Shown: positions 25,926 through 38,181, numbered from the stretch's first letter. The stretch: 64,000 bases of DNA from Riptortus pedestris (GCA_019009955.1 CM032230.1:31902001-31966000); one strand, 5' to 3'. Numbers and translations are program-made. The notes: generated by a model from the letters alone, not told the origin.

Positions 25926-25926
<1 letters not shown>
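25019..25926. mobile_element. Foldback-rearranged mariner element
   Basis: A 908-bp element has termini CGAGGTGCGGCTATTAAATA and its complement, and is flanked by TA on each side, as for Tc1/mariner insertion. About 238 bp at the left (25019-25256) is an almost exact reverse complement of the last 238 bp (25689-25926), including the C-terminal coding part. The true 5' end and the N-terminal half of the transposase gene have therefore been replaced by an inverted copy of the 3' end. It sits inside the TA tract of a HINE-like element. Confidence 0.9.
25247..25861 (+). pseudogene. Mariner transposase, C-terminal catalytic part
   Basis: DDE-family transposase, cut-and-paste at TA. Visible: ITCDESWFFMY (first Asp), QDNAPAHSA (second Asp) and DLAPGDFYPFP (third Asp). 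The second and third Asp are separated by exactly 34 residues, the D34D signature of mariner. The N-terminal DNA-binding (helix-turn-helix) half is missing, and the segment between AKKAR and FDIHG is shorter than in the family. The open frame upstream of about 25247 is read from the inverted copy of the 3' end and is not real transposase. It is a defective enzyme fragment ending at the native TAA (25859-25861). Confidence 0.85.
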
Positions 25927-25994
<68 letters not shown>

Positions 25995-26197
25995 TTTGAA
26001 CCGACCTAAATTCCTCCTCTAAACCCTCTCTCCAACTGATCGGATTTAAGTCATTAACGAATATGATCTTTCTTTTTATATAAAAGAATTAAATATCGAG
26101 TTTGGTAATGATTAAACAACAGTTGAGGATATCTTTCAAAAATCGCCTCATCAGTACTACCTCAATAGCTGATTTCATTTAAGGGAAATCTTCTAAG
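25927..26197 (+). mobile_element. HINE-like element, 3' half (resumes after mariner)
   Basis: About 31 TA units (25927-25990), then acaattttgaaccgacct. The 3' end is an imperfect version of the palindrome (gctgatttcatttaagggaa, then atcttctaag). A second core-like stretch between the TA tract and the 3' end (ccctctctccaactgatcgg) shows this copy is itself rearranged. Confidence 0.7.
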
Positions 26198-27894
26198 ACG
26201 CATGTGAATGATTAATCTGTCGGTCAACATAATGATCAATTCGTTAGTTACGTTTCTTTCGAAAAATTTTCATACATTTTTTAACGTACCATTCGCCTGA
26301 AAGTTTCTATATACATGATGCCTAGAGTATTGCGGGAGATGACAAGTAGATCCATTTAAGAACTATGAATGGACTATAAGTGGAGGGACATTTGGGAGGA
26401 GTCCATTAATGGGGCAGGGGCTGGGTATATGCACTACCCGCCTAACAGGATTGTTATGCGGGAATGAACAGACCAGCCCCGGCTTATGCGGGCTCTGAAT
26501 TAACTACAATAGACCCTCGTCCCCCCTCTTTATAAATCATACTAGTTAGTGTAGTCACTACTTGCAGAGTTTAGCAGATATTTACAGTATTATTTTCACA
26601 TTAATATTATTTATAAATTTAAAGCTGTAGAACGATAGTTTGTGCAGAAAACGACGTTCGAACATTCTAAGAAAGAGTCTGGGCATTGGGAAGAAGAAGA
26701 TATTTTGATCAGCAAGAGGAAAATTCCAGGCTCATTTAGTTCAACTTTACCTATTTTTTCTGCATAACAGCTCAGAACTGAATGACAAAAAATGGATTTT
26801 AGACTCACCAATAGGGAAATTGGCCGTATGAAAAACCAAATGTGAGGTAAATTATAATATCATCCAGGTAGGTCTTCAAAACTAATTATGTGAATCTATA
26901 TTAGCAGTAATTAAAATAGATTAAGCTAAATACCATCTGATTGGTTATCTAAGAGCCAGAGGCATCCATATATCACATGGGAAAAGTATTTAAATCAATG
27001 AAAACTAGAAAATTAAAAAAAAATATTTATTTATTTGTTTGTTTGGTGTTACACAATTTTTGAGAAATTTACACCCCTCATCTAATAAACAAATGGTAAA
27101 TCATATTCTAAATTGTTGAATTTAATTCATCTTTATATTTATAGTTGCAGCTGGGCGATATCACTAATGGAAAAGAAAATGTGAAAAGTAATAAGAACTA
27201 ATTGAATAAAAACTATTAAAACGAAGAAATTTTTGAACGGGTAAAAAAAGTAAAAAAACAAAACACGAATAATTAACAAATCAAATCAAAAGAGTTTTAT
27301 TAAATTCAAATACAGAAATATTTTATAAAAACAAATAAAACTACGCTGAGTCCTAATTTATAATAAATGAAGAAGAATTTATTTAAAAGTTTCTAAAATC
27401 TTACACAAACATTCAGAATCACACTCCACAATACACGGATGCACACACACGGTATCCAAAATTTAATTTTACATTACATATGGTATTAAAGTGTGTTGGA
27501 ATTAAACTTTTATGGCTATTCTTCTCTGGAAATAAGAAGAGGGTGAGCATTATATAATTATTTATAGATGTTCTTGTTTTAAATACGCTAACAAGTTGTC
27601 TAGGTATGTACTTTTGTAATTTAGAAGTTCGTTCAGATTGTAAGGTAGGTCTATGTTATGCCATCCTCCCCAATCAGTATATAAGAGTTTTATAGTGAGT
27701 AGTCTATTCGCATAGGTAACAAATTGGTGGTTTTGTCCCACTATCTTCTCTTCTTGAAATTCGATTACTTGATGACCATTCCACCTTTGTATTTTTGATT
27801 CCCCTTAACTTGCAATCTTTTGATAACCATTCATGTTCCCAGTTTTGTACAATCTTGTTTTTGTGTAAACATATAAATTGATAATACATGTAAT
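26198..27894. other. Unassigned intergenic DNA
   Basis: No recognised gene. 26330-26530 is GC-richer but without recognisable motif. 27420-27480 carries a short CA-rich run. Confidence 0.4.
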
Positions 27895-28325
27895 CAGGTT
27901 AGCCATGTGAGTTAAAGTCTCACTTCGTTAACCCAGAGTTGTGGGCAGGATTTCTGCCAGGGCAATTGGAATTTATTTAGGGGTGGTTAGGGCTAAGAAC
28001 TCATTAAATAAAGACCTTAGTTCGGGTCTCGGTTAGCCATGGCAGATTAAGCGTTGGTCTTAATCTCACATGGTAAACTAAGAGCGGCGAGTTCGATTGG
28101 AATTTAATTAGTGACGGACTCATTGAATAAAATCCTTAGTCCCAACCAGGCTAGAAAAGGTTGGTAACCTGTAGCTACTCAGTCCCAATTAACAGTAGTA
28201 GAAAAAAGTGGTCGTTAACAAATAATTGTAAAAATATTCATAGTTCCACCATGGCTAGAAAACCACTAGTTCCACCTGTAGATAAACCATGTCAATTAGC
28301 CACAGTAGCACAAAGTGGATCTTAA
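27895..28325 (+). repeat. Cluster of three SINE copies in tandem
   Basis: Copy 1 (27895-28025), copy 2 (28026-28235) and a 3' fragment (28236-28325) lie head to tail. Copy 2 keeps the head ggttagccatg and gcggcgagttcgatt. Copy 3 retains only the body (cacctgtagataaaccatgt, aattagcca). Confidence 0.75.
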
Positions 28326-29125
28326 TAATCACAGCATTCTCAAATATGTGGACGAAAGGAGGTAGATATTAACGATTTTTCACTGAGAAAAGTTTTTTCT
28401 GGATTCTATATTTTTATGTTCTGCTGATCTAAAGCGAGACGTATAATGCACTTCATCTCACCTTTCCGGAATTGTCGGTCTCTTTGGAGCCTAAAAATAA
28501 TATAATGGGGGTTGTAAAGCCCCCTGAGAGGTCCATAAAGCCCTAGATACGAATATCCTAGATAAAGTATCGACCATGGCTACTAAGAACCCCAATCCCA
28601 GCCTACGACCTTTATTTATTCAAGCCACAAGCCTTCCCACCCGACTCTCGGCCCATTCACAGAATCTTATTAGAACTACTTTTTATTCATGATGACCACT
28701 TTATTTAACAGTCGTTTTCAATTAGCATCCCTTCCTCAGTTCCTTTCCGCTCCTCATTTTCCAGTCTCCACCGACAGCTTCGTAATTAAGCAACCATTCA
28801 AAATATTAAATATGAAAAAAAAAAGAGAAAAAAAAGGATAAACTCTCTCTCGCCTTTTATCTACTTCTCACTTCTCTTTTCTCGCTCACTCTTTTTTAAC
28901 GGAAGCAAAAAATGTTTTCCATAAATGAATATAATTTTTATAAAATAACTGCGGCTTTTTGCGATTAATAAAAGAACATTTTTCAAACTCTTTATTTTAT
29001 AAAAACTTCGGCCTTTACACCATTAATTGTGAGAAGTTCAAAGACAATATACAACATTTCTGACTTATATAAAACATGAAATTAATTGACCGAACAAAGG
29101 TAGGTACAGATCAGCACAATTTTTG
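28326..29125. other. Unassigned intergenic DNA
   Basis: 28480-28800 is less AT-rich than average, but no exon, repeat or RNA structure is recognised. Confidence 0.4.
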
Positions 29126-29262
29126 TCAGGGTGACTCTTACAACAGGCCATTTTAGCTAAATTTCATGAAATTGGTTTTAAAGGTGAGTTAATTTAATGC
29201 TAATATATATAAACTTTCATGAAATTTAGCTAAAATGGCCAGCTGTAAGATTCACCCTCACC
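29126..29262. mobile_element. Small foldback element (MITE candidate)
   Basis: The two ends are inverted repeats of about 42 bp: ggtgactcttacaacaggcc..ttcatgaaa (29130-29172), and its near-exact complement at 29217-29260, around a spacer of about 45 bp. No coding. Confidence 0.6.
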
Positions 29263-30406
29263 AATTTTATATATATGTATATACAATTTGAACAGGTCTC
29301 ATTTTCCTCATCTACTAGACAGGATCGAATGGCATTTGAAGAAATCTTTCGAAAGAAGTACATCAAGACTCGGCGACAGAAGACGAAGCTGAGGGGAATG
29401 ATTTTGAAGATGTGCCTAGTAAAAAGTTGATAAAGCCTACACAACAAGATACGGGAGAAGAGTAAAAACAACGACGAAATTTGAGTAATCCTACATTTGG
29501 AGCGACAAGGCAGGATGTGGTGAATGTTACATTCAACATATCTTTCATTAAGATTATAGTCAGTTAATAATGGTTACTTGTTAAGGTAGCATGGATATTT
29601 CTTTATTTTACAGTAAGGAGTATCGGAAATATTTCGAAATTTGTTTTTCCTACTTTATAATACTTATAAATAATGCATTTATTATAACTATCTGTCAAGA
29701 ATTAAGACCACTAGAGTGGTAAAAATTATGTATGTATATATATTAAGGCATAATTTGCTCTAATCTTATGTCGGAGATTCAATAAAAAAGAAAAGCTTTA
29801 ACGATTATTAAAATTACTTTTACTTCTAAACTAGTTTCACCACCATTTGATGCCTCATCAGGAGAAAAATAAATAAAACTTACTAAATGTACTACTTCAT
29901 TGTTACATAGCCTTCCACTGGCTGTGTCAACTTTGGAATGAATGGCTTACAATTTATAACGGGGATGAGCCAGCTGATAAATATCGATACGGCAGAAAGA
30001 AACTAATATCGATTATCCCTAAAAGTAATGTGAGCCTAAATAAGTACTAAATTATTCTAAATACTAAAGGAAAATGTATTTACGTAAATGTTTAAAATTG
30101 GATAGACCTTACTACAGAACTTTCAATATATAAAAAATTATATAATTCAGATCTTTTCAGAATGTTTTTTTTTTTACAGCGTTTTTACTTTCTTTTTATA
30201 TGAATATTCTCTTTTATTTTTTTCTTTCTCTTTCTAATATACTTAAATTTCAAATTCAAAACTATAAGTATGATTAATTGCATGATAGACTAAGGGAAGT
30301 TATATCGTCCTTATTATCTACGTTTATCACACGATTTGATTCTTTTCTTAAGTAAAGATTCCTCTATGTAACTTTTGTTGCAATTCTTACAATTGATTTG
30401 ATATTT

Positions 30407-30412
<6 letters not shown>
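29263..30412. other. Intergenic DNA with one module
   Basis: No gene. The minus-strand module CTGATGA-16 nt-GAAAC lies at 29834-29861. Confidence 0.4.
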
Positions 30413-30454
<42 letters not shown>

Positions 30455-30560
30455 GGATCCCATTTTCGTCATCCCTTATGTAGGTATGATCCATGGACAT
30501 CAAAAATCGTGTGAGGAGTACCTCCTCAATAGCAATTTCCTTAAAGTGGACCTAACAGTA
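30413..30560 (+). mobile_element. HINE-like 3' fragment with TA tract
   Basis: (TA)20 followed by aatggatcccattttcgtca, then catcaaaaatcgtgtgag and cctcaatagcaatttcctta: the 3' part of the family, with the palindrome decayed. Confidence 0.6.
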
Positions 30561-31699
30561 GACTAAGAGATAAGACGAAAAAAAACCTTCTTCCAACTTC
30601 AGAGTTGCAGTTCTAACATCAGGTCCATATAGTATAATGACGGGAATAACTTTTTTTTTACAAATATCTATTTTGAGCATTCAGATTTAAAATTTATTAT
30701 CAGTGATGAAATGACACTCCTTAAGCAATCTATCACTTTTAATATTGAATGTAATTTCTAAATCAAATCATACCAATGACATGTTTATAATTGAAGCTGT
30801 TTTGTTAAGTTTTAGAAAATTATACTATGAAGATGGAGGTAAGTAAGTATTGAATGCAAAAATTTCCAATTTGTTATTAAACTGTCACTTTTGTTAATAA
30901 TGTCACAACAATCTGTTTGAGAGAAAATAAATTGACTTGAATTTTAAAAATCAAGTGGGATGACATTAAGTTAGAGAGATGTGTAAAAATGTATTCACTA
31001 TCTTCAGAGTGATGAAGAATGAAGGATCCTAGGAAGAAGGGAAAAAAGAAAAGAAAAATGAAATAAAAAGAAAGGCTTCCTAGAGAACAAAAAGGCGAGA
31101 GGTGAAAGCATCACCTTCCTGCTTCACTGTTCATTACTATCGATTTCATTCTTTGGAGGGCGTCACGACCCAAAGAGATAAAAAAAAAATTACATCGCCG
31201 GAATATATTTTTATATTTATAAATATTTTTACATTTATATTCCCCAATGGGCAGAGTGGAATTGCTGTGGATAACGCACTGGGGTATCGGTTTCATTGTC
31301 GGGGCATAGAACAAAAGATTTTATTTAGCTATATAGTTACCGTTCTGCGGAGTGTGGGTTTTTATCTGTTCCTCCGGCTTTTTCTCAACATTGTAAAGTG
31401 AATGAGTAGCTGCTTGAATAAAGAATTTGTTACCATTGATTTATAATGTTAAAGTTTATGATGATAACGGTTCTATTTAAAGAACTTAAACTAAACTAAA
31501 ACTGACTTTATTTAAGTGAGAATGCGCTTTCGGCACAACACCGCCAGTCAGTGGGGCGATTTTAACAAATGTTGGAATTACATGTAAACTCAAACTGAGA
31601 TCTCTTAGCGAATGGCAATTTAAAAAAATAACTATTTCTGTCACTAATAACTTTCAAACAAATAATAACAAATTTTAGATTTTTCGATTTTAAATTTTT
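30561..31699. other. Unassigned intergenic DNA
   Basis: No gene supported. The 99-residue + frame at 31102-31401 has no recognisable domain or splice context. Confidence 0.4.
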
Positions 31700-31935
31700 A
31701 GTGACTGCGTTAACTAAGCAGATTTCCCTCGTGCGTCAGGTATTTGCATTTACCTCAAAATGTAAAAGCTCAATGAGAATAATATTTACTAATAAAGTAC
31801 TTCATGATATAACAGCTTATTGTTAATATGGCATGAGTAGGAGTGGGGGTTTACACAAGACCGAAAAATAAAAAGTCCGTCACGGAGGGGCTGCGTAAAC
31901 TAAGCAGATTTCCCACGTGAAGTTTAGTAATATAT
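31700..31935 (+). mobile_element. Two HINE-like 5' ends in a row
   Basis: A subfamily B 5' fragment (31700-31860) is followed at 31870 by a fresh TAAAAAGTCCGTCACGGAGG start that continues as subfamily A and stops after acgtgaagttta. Both are truncated. Confidence 0.65.
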
Positions 31936-32224
31936 AAATCTACATACTGGTAACACAACAGCACCGTAAATAAATACTAACGGAAATAAAAAATGTTTCA
32001 TCCAATTTCAATAACCTGCCGAAAGGAAGCGTCAGGTTTGAAATGTAAACAAACGGGTCTGCCCGTTTCATACCGGAAAGAATAACAATTTCTGAAATAT
32101 ATCAGAATATAACATATTAATTTTATTGAGAACTATTTACTATACTAGTAAATCATATAATAATGAGTCAGAATAATTGTTATCTCAATCAATCAAATTT
32201 TTGTAGTCCAAAACCTTAAGACGG

Positions 32225-32291
32225 GGGGGGGGTCACAGGGACATATTTGCATGTATCTCGTATAATAAAGAGATATATATATAAATATATA

Positions 32292-32328
<37 letters not shown>

Positions 32329-32640
32329 AATATATATATAATTTTGAACGGACCTCATTTTCGTCATCTCCTGGGTAGGATCGATGGACATTTGAAGACA
32401 TTTTTCGAAAATCACGTCATGAGTACGACCTCAATAGCTGATTTCCCTTAAGGGATATTTTGAGTTTTCGAAATTCTCCCCCACTAACACCCCCCCCCCT
32501 CACCCGTCCAATTACTGCTGTTAACAAACATGATCTTTATTTTTGCGTAAAAACCAGGTTGGTATAACCAGGTTGGTGACGATCAAACAAAAATGTTGAC
32601 CGCTAAGGCGTTATCAGAACATATATAAATATATATATAT
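32225..32640 (+). mobile_element. HINE-like 3' fragment, then core fragment
   Basis: A (TA)n and (AG)n microsatellite (32272-32340) precedes the 3' segment (ttgaacggacctcattttcg to gctgatttcccttaaggga, 32341-32455). A core piece in the same strand with a C9 run and gaccgctaaggcgttatcag follows (32456-32620). Confidence 0.65.
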
Positions 32641-32641
32641 A

Positions 32642-34820
32642 TATATAAAATTGTAACCTACTGTCCCTGTACATTGATTTTTTTCGCAGAAATATTTCAC
32701 CGATAACTTTATCGTTTTTCACATCGTCACTGGACACCTTAACTGCATTTTGTTTCTTTGGTGTCTTGTTTGTTTGTTTGTTTGTTTATTTGTTTGTTTG
32801 TTTGTTTGTTACCTTTTTCCGCATAAAACGGCCTGCCTCTCTGACCTGCTCCTGCTGCTGCTGACTCTGAACCGGAATGTTATGGAAACTTCAAGGTATG
32901 TTATATTACTACTTAGCCCAACTTAGACTTTTAGGCTATATTAATATTCTCTCAGACAACGAACAGGAGGTGGGGGGTTATAAGGGAGGCCCTGAAATTA
33001 AAAATAGGCGATATTTTCGTTAGCCTATTGCTTTTTCAGCAAAATATGCACATAACAAAAAGTTGTTTATTTTTGTAATTTAGAGGTAACCTTTGTTATA
33101 TGCACTTTTGCCGTTTATACGGAAGGCATAATAATGAAGTTATACGCTATCAAAACTAAAGCGGGGGAGGTCCACAATTTTATTTGGCACTAAAGACACA
33201 ACCGAATTATGAACCCAAAACTCGGGTATCGTGAATTAGAAATACTAACGCCTTCATTATAATTATGCCCCATACTTTAACAGTCTAGGGACGGGCAGGG
33301 GAGTGGGGTTTTTGGTTATAAATCGTAGTGGGGGTTGGTTATTAGGGAGGCTGGAACTGCTGATGATGAATGCTTGAAATTTAAAATTATTAAAAATATG
33401 TGATATTTACGTTTCCTATTGGGGTGTTTCGGCACAAAAGTGCAACATAACAAAAGTTGTTTATTTTCTTACTTAGTGAAACTTTGGTTACTATACACTA
33501 TCGTTCGTAATACACGAAGTTTATAAAGACGTTTCGTTATTCTTTATACGCTTAAAAATTTATAGCGAGGGCGGAGGTCAACAATTTTAACTTGGCACAA
33601 AAGACTCAACCAGAACTAAATAAAACACTCAGGTTGTATTTGTTATTAGCACTACGCCTTCCATTATAATAAGCATAATCATATATAACATTTCTAGGGA
33701 CGGGCAGGAATGTGGGGGTTATCAAGGGAGGCCTTGAAATTTTTCCAAAATTAGTTGGATATTTTCGTTTTCCTATTGAGGTTTCGGCAACAATTATCAC
33801 ATACCAAAAGCTTGTTTATTTTGTCTATTTAGAGAGAGAAACTTTGGGTTAATTATACCCACTATTTCGTGGTTAGATTCGTATACCGAAGTTATAAAGA
33901 CGTTATACGCTAAGATAAATTTATAGCGGGAGGGGGTCAAACCAATTTTATTTGGTACAAAAGACTCAACCGAACTAAACTAAATAAAATCACTCGGTAT
34001 TTGTATTGAGTACTAACGCCTTCATTATAATATTTGCCATAACTAATCATTTCTAGGGACAGGCAGGATCATGTGGGGGTTATAAGGGAGGCCTATGTCA
34101 TGAAACTGAAATTCAAAAATTAGTGATATTTCGTTTCCTATTGGGGTTTCGGCAAATTTGTGCACATAACAAAAAGTGTTTATTTCGTTATGTTAGAGAA
34201 ACTTTGGGTTATATACACATATCGTCGTATTACCGATGTATAAAGACGTTATACGCGCTAAAATTTATAGAGCGGAGTTAAACAATTTTATTTGGCACAA
34301 AAGACTCAACCGAACTAAATAAAACACTCGGCTATTTGTATTAGCAACTAACGCCTTCCTTATAATAAGCCATACTAACATTTCTAGGAACGGGCAGGAG
34401 TGGGGGGTATAAAGGAGGCCAGAAATTCAAAATAGTGATATTTCGTTTCCTATTGAGGTTTCGGCAATTATTGCACATAAAACAAAAATTGTTTATTTTG
34501 TTTTTTGGAGTAACTTTTGTTATATACACTTTCGTCGTATACCTAAGTATAAATGAGTTATACGTTAAAAAACGACTAATTCAAATTAATCGAGAATGCA
34601 CAGGAAATGGGGAATATGACAATTTGGAGGACAGTGAAGTCATTCATAAAAAAATAATTGTATTATAAAACAAAATCCACAGAAACGGACGGGTATATAC
34701 TCTAAATACTGGGACGGGTTAAATGTCAAAACATGGTGCAAAGTAAAGCCTTACCAAAAAAAATACTATCACCATTCGGCCTCAAATGAATTCCCGAGCG
34801 AAGCCGGGTATCTGAGCTAG
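32642..34820 (+). mobile_element. Helitron copy 1 of a head-to-tail pair (expanded)
   Basis: The 5' end is (TA)nAAATTGTAACC then tgtacattgattttttt. It ends in the textbook Helitron 3' structure: a CCCGAGCGAAGCCGGG hairpin, TATCTGAG, CTAG (34817-34820). In between lie a (TTTG)n tract (32768-32812) and about five tandem internal units of about 300-350 bp (each with gggttataagggaggcct and caaaagactcaaccgaacta). No Rep/helicase gene, so non-autonomous. It is unusually rich in single-base insertions relative to its neighbour. Confidence 0.8.
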
Positions 34821-36088
34821 TATATATATAAAATTGTAACCTCTGTCTGTACATTGATTTTTTTCGCGAAATTTCACGATAACTTTTCGTTTCACATGTC
34901 ATAGACACCATAACTGCATTTTGTTTCTTTCGTGTATGTTTGTTTGTTTGTTTGTTTGTTTGTTTGTTACCTTTTCACGCATTAACGGCTGAACCGAATT
35001 TTTTGAAACTTGGTATGTATATTACTACTAACCCAACTTAGACTTTAGGCTATATTAAAATTCTCTGAGATGAACAGGAGTGGGGGTTATAAGGGAGGCC
35101 TGAAATTAAAAATAGCGATATTTCGTTTCCTATTGGTTTTTCGGCAAATATGAATATAACAAACGTTGTTTATTTTGTTATTTAGAGTAACTTTTGTTAT
35201 ATACATTTTTTTCATATACCGATTTATAAACGAGATATACGCTAAAACCTATAGCGGAAGTGAACAATTTAATTTGACACAAAAGACTCAACCAAACTAA
35301 ATAAAACTCGGTACGTGTATTAGCACTAATGCCATCATTGTAATAAGCCGTACCAACATTTCTAGGGACGGGCAGGAGTGGGGGTTATATGGGGGGGCCT
35401 GAAATTAAAAATAGTGATATTTCGTTTCCTATTGGATTTTCGGTAAATATGCACATAACAAAAGTTGTTTATTTTGTTATTTAGAGAAACGTTTGTCATA
35501 TACACTTTTGTCGTATACCTAATTAGAAAGGCGTTATACGCCAAAAAGTGATATCAGAAGTCAACAATTTTACAATATTTGGCACAAAAGACTCAACCGA
35601 ACTAAACCAAACTCGGTAAGTGATTTAGCACTAACGTCTTCCTTATAATAAGCCATACTAACATTTCTAGGGACGGGCAGGAGTGGGGGTTATAAGGGAG
35701 GCCTGAAATTAAAAATAGTGATATTTCGTTTCCTATTGGGGTTTCGGCAAATAAGCACATATGAAAGTTGTTTATTTTATTATTTAGAGAAATTTGCTCA
35801 ACAATTCTTTGGAACTACCAGGTAACTCACCGGGAAAAATTAAATCAAATCTATGCATAATGCACAGGAAACATAAAAAAATAATTTTATTATTAACAAA
35901 TCCACATTAAAGTCTTACATATAAAAATAATTTTATTATTAACAAATCCACAGAAACGACGGGTATTTAAACTAAACACTGGGACGGGTAAATGTCAAAA
36001 TATTGTGCAAACTAAAGCCTTGCCAAAAAAATACCATCACCATTCTGCCTCAAATGAATTCCCGAGCGAAGCCGGGTATCTGAGCTAG
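34821..36088 (+). mobile_element. Helitron copy 2 of the head-to-tail pair
   Basis: It begins immediately after the CTAG of copy 1 with TATATATATAAAATTGTAAC, and has fewer internal units (two to three). It ends with the same GC hairpin and CTGAGCTAG (36085-36088). A short internal direct duplication (aaataattttattattaaca) lies at 35877-35955. Non-autonomous. Confidence 0.85.
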
Positions 36089-36800
36089 TCTATATATATA
36101 TATATAAATATATATATATACTCACATATATACTATATATATAATTTTCAACGGTCCTCATTTTCGTCATCTCCTAGGTAAGATGAATGGATGATGATTT
36201 TTCGAAAATCGCGTCATGAGTACAACCTCCGTAAGGAAAATCTGCTAAAAATAAGGAATACAACTTAGGTGAGATCACGTTCGTAATCACAATTCTCCTC
36301 ATTTGCAATAAAGGTTCAATACTGCGGGAGGAACGCCCTTTAGAGAAATCAGCTATTGAGGTTGAATCCATGACTTGAAATTGAAAGATTTCTACAAGGG
36401 TCCTGCGACTCTACCTATGAGATGACAAAAATCAGGCCGAATAAGAACTATTTATATATTTGTCTGTTAACGCTAAAGTGAACGAAAGTTTTCTTTTTCC
36501 ATTACCAAACTCGATATTTAAACGTTTGATGTAAAACTAAACATGGCGTTCATAAATGGCTGAAATCCGTTATTTTACGTCTGATGGCAGAAAAATGTAT
36601 AGAATCTGTCTTATAGCAAATATTATTTCCTATAAATCTTGTTATTTACAATTTTCTCATTCTTGATTATTAACCGAAATATTTGCATCTTTTTAGTTTT
36701 CATCCCATAGTGAAACCCCACTCCTATTCATGTCACATTAACAATAAGCTGTTATATCACAAACCACTTATTTGAATCTTATGTATTATATAATGTATTC
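36089..36800. mobile_element. HINE-like fragments in opposite orientations
   Basis: 36137-36252 is a + strand 3' end (ttttcaacggtcctcatttt to aaaatctgctaaaa). 36335-36790 is a minus-strand copy that starts at its 3' end (agagaaatcagctattgagg) and runs through the core to the subfamily B block. A (TA)n tract (36089-36136) precedes them. Confidence 0.65.
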
Positions 36801-36926
36801 ATTGAACGTTTACTTTGTGAGATATGTGCAAATATATTCAGTTTTGCACCATTATTTAAGATTATACGTTCTAAACTGCATGGTTTGTATTAGATCTTTC
36901 TTTTTTGATTTTTTTAGAGGCGGGGG

Positions 36927-37135
36927 TTAGCCACTTGTTGAGCTGCGTTGACGTTAATCTCACATGGCAACCCTAAAAGTGGCGAGTTCGATTCCCGCCT
37001 GAGCAAAGGAATTTATTTAGTGCCGGAATTCATTAATTAAAATCCTTAGTCCCACCCTGACTAAACAATCCAAACCTGTAGATAACCCGTCGCAATTAGC
37101 ATTAGTTGCAAAAATTGGACGTTAGTAAATAATTT
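36927..37135 (+). repeat. tRNA-derived SINE, near full length
   Basis: One of the clearest heads: ggcgagttcgattcccgcct is the B-box region, with the family body and a taaataattt tail after it. Confidence 0.8.
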
Positions 37136-37526
37136 AATTTTTCATTTTTTGATTCTTTTTTTTATGTCACCAAGATAACCGCAATTTACACAACTGTCAA
37201 CCAGTTTTATATTACACCTCTTAATTAACGAAATTACCTATGATTTTTTCGTTAATTGCAGTTATTCTTTAAGCCTTAAGCTATACAATGACCAATCATC
37301 TAAAATCCAAATTTTGAAACATTTGTATCTTCCAGAGTTTATATTTAATCGTTAAACAACGTGGTAAAACATATTTAACACGAATTAATTTGATTTCAGT
37401 GTAAACTATTGTAGTTACGTTCGCACAAAGTGGACGTAAATTTGTTAATAGAATTTGGCAGTTAGTACGATAGTTTTCGATTATGAATGTCAATAGGCTT
37501 AGAAAGAATAATAGCTCTTACAACAT
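37136..37526. other. Unassigned AT-rich DNA
   Basis: Nothing recognised. Confidence 0.4.
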
Positions 37527-37561
37527 AATTATAGCAACTATATGGTTAGCGAGTATTATAG
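37527..37561. repeat. Outlying unit of the 26-bp satellite
   Basis: One diverged unit (tagcaactatatggttagcg, then agtattatag) lies 5' of the insertion. It shows the array once continued to the left. Confidence 0.6.
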
Positions 37562-38181
37562 GACGTTGCGAAAATTAAATAGAATGAATAATCCTTCAGA
37601 GAAAGAGTCGCGTATTTGGAAAGTGTGATGTAGATCAAAGAAACCGAAAGAAGGTCGAGCCTCTACAAGGCCCGTCGAGCCCAGGCAATTCCCCTTTGAT
37701 GTATGCCGACGACCTATAAAAAGAACCGGACAGCCACGAGCGAGTCTGTTTTCTTCTCAAATGCTCATATGTGCGTTCGGTGCTACAGTGCGACTTAGTG
37801 CAGTGCGGTAAAGTGTTTTTATGTGAAGAACAGTGTTGTGCCGTGACTGTAAGTAACAGTTTAGTGCCGTGTTTAAGACAGTGCAGTGCCGCGAAGTAAA
37901 GGACAGTGCAGTGCCGCGAAGTAAAGGACAGTGCAGTGCCGTCTTTCTGTGAATTTCAGTGACCGTGAGTGAATTATTGGACTGTTGTAATTTGAAGAAC
38001 AGTGACGCTACCAGTGTATACTGTGAGTAGTAATTAAGAATAATTACCAAGTGTATTGTGCATTGTGAAATAAATTGTGCAGTGATAAAAAACTGTGAAA
38101 CTTCCGAGTATTTAATTTTGCAATCCAAAAGAACTCTTAATAAAAACGTTTATTGCTGGTTTTGGTAATAAAAACCTAACA
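37562..38181 (+). mobile_element. Solo-LTR-like insertion in the satellite
   Basis: About 620 bp of different composition separates the outlying satellite unit from the main array. It has a TATA box (ctataaaaagaa, about 37716), an initiator-like region downstream, two and a half direct repeats of a 25-bp gcagtgccgcgaag unit (37880-37945), and poly(A) signals (AATAAA, about 38139 and 38166) close to a ..TAACA end. That order fits an LTR. No PBS or second LTR was found and no target duplication is obvious, so a non-LTR origin is possible. Confidence 0.4.

Noticed and set aside
31102..31401. 99-residue + frame as a small gene
   Set aside because: No recognisable domain, signal peptide or splice context; overlaps an equally long antisense frame.
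37757..38128. 123-residue minus frame
   Set aside because: It runs through the direct repeats of the LTR-like insertion on the antisense strand; no domain.
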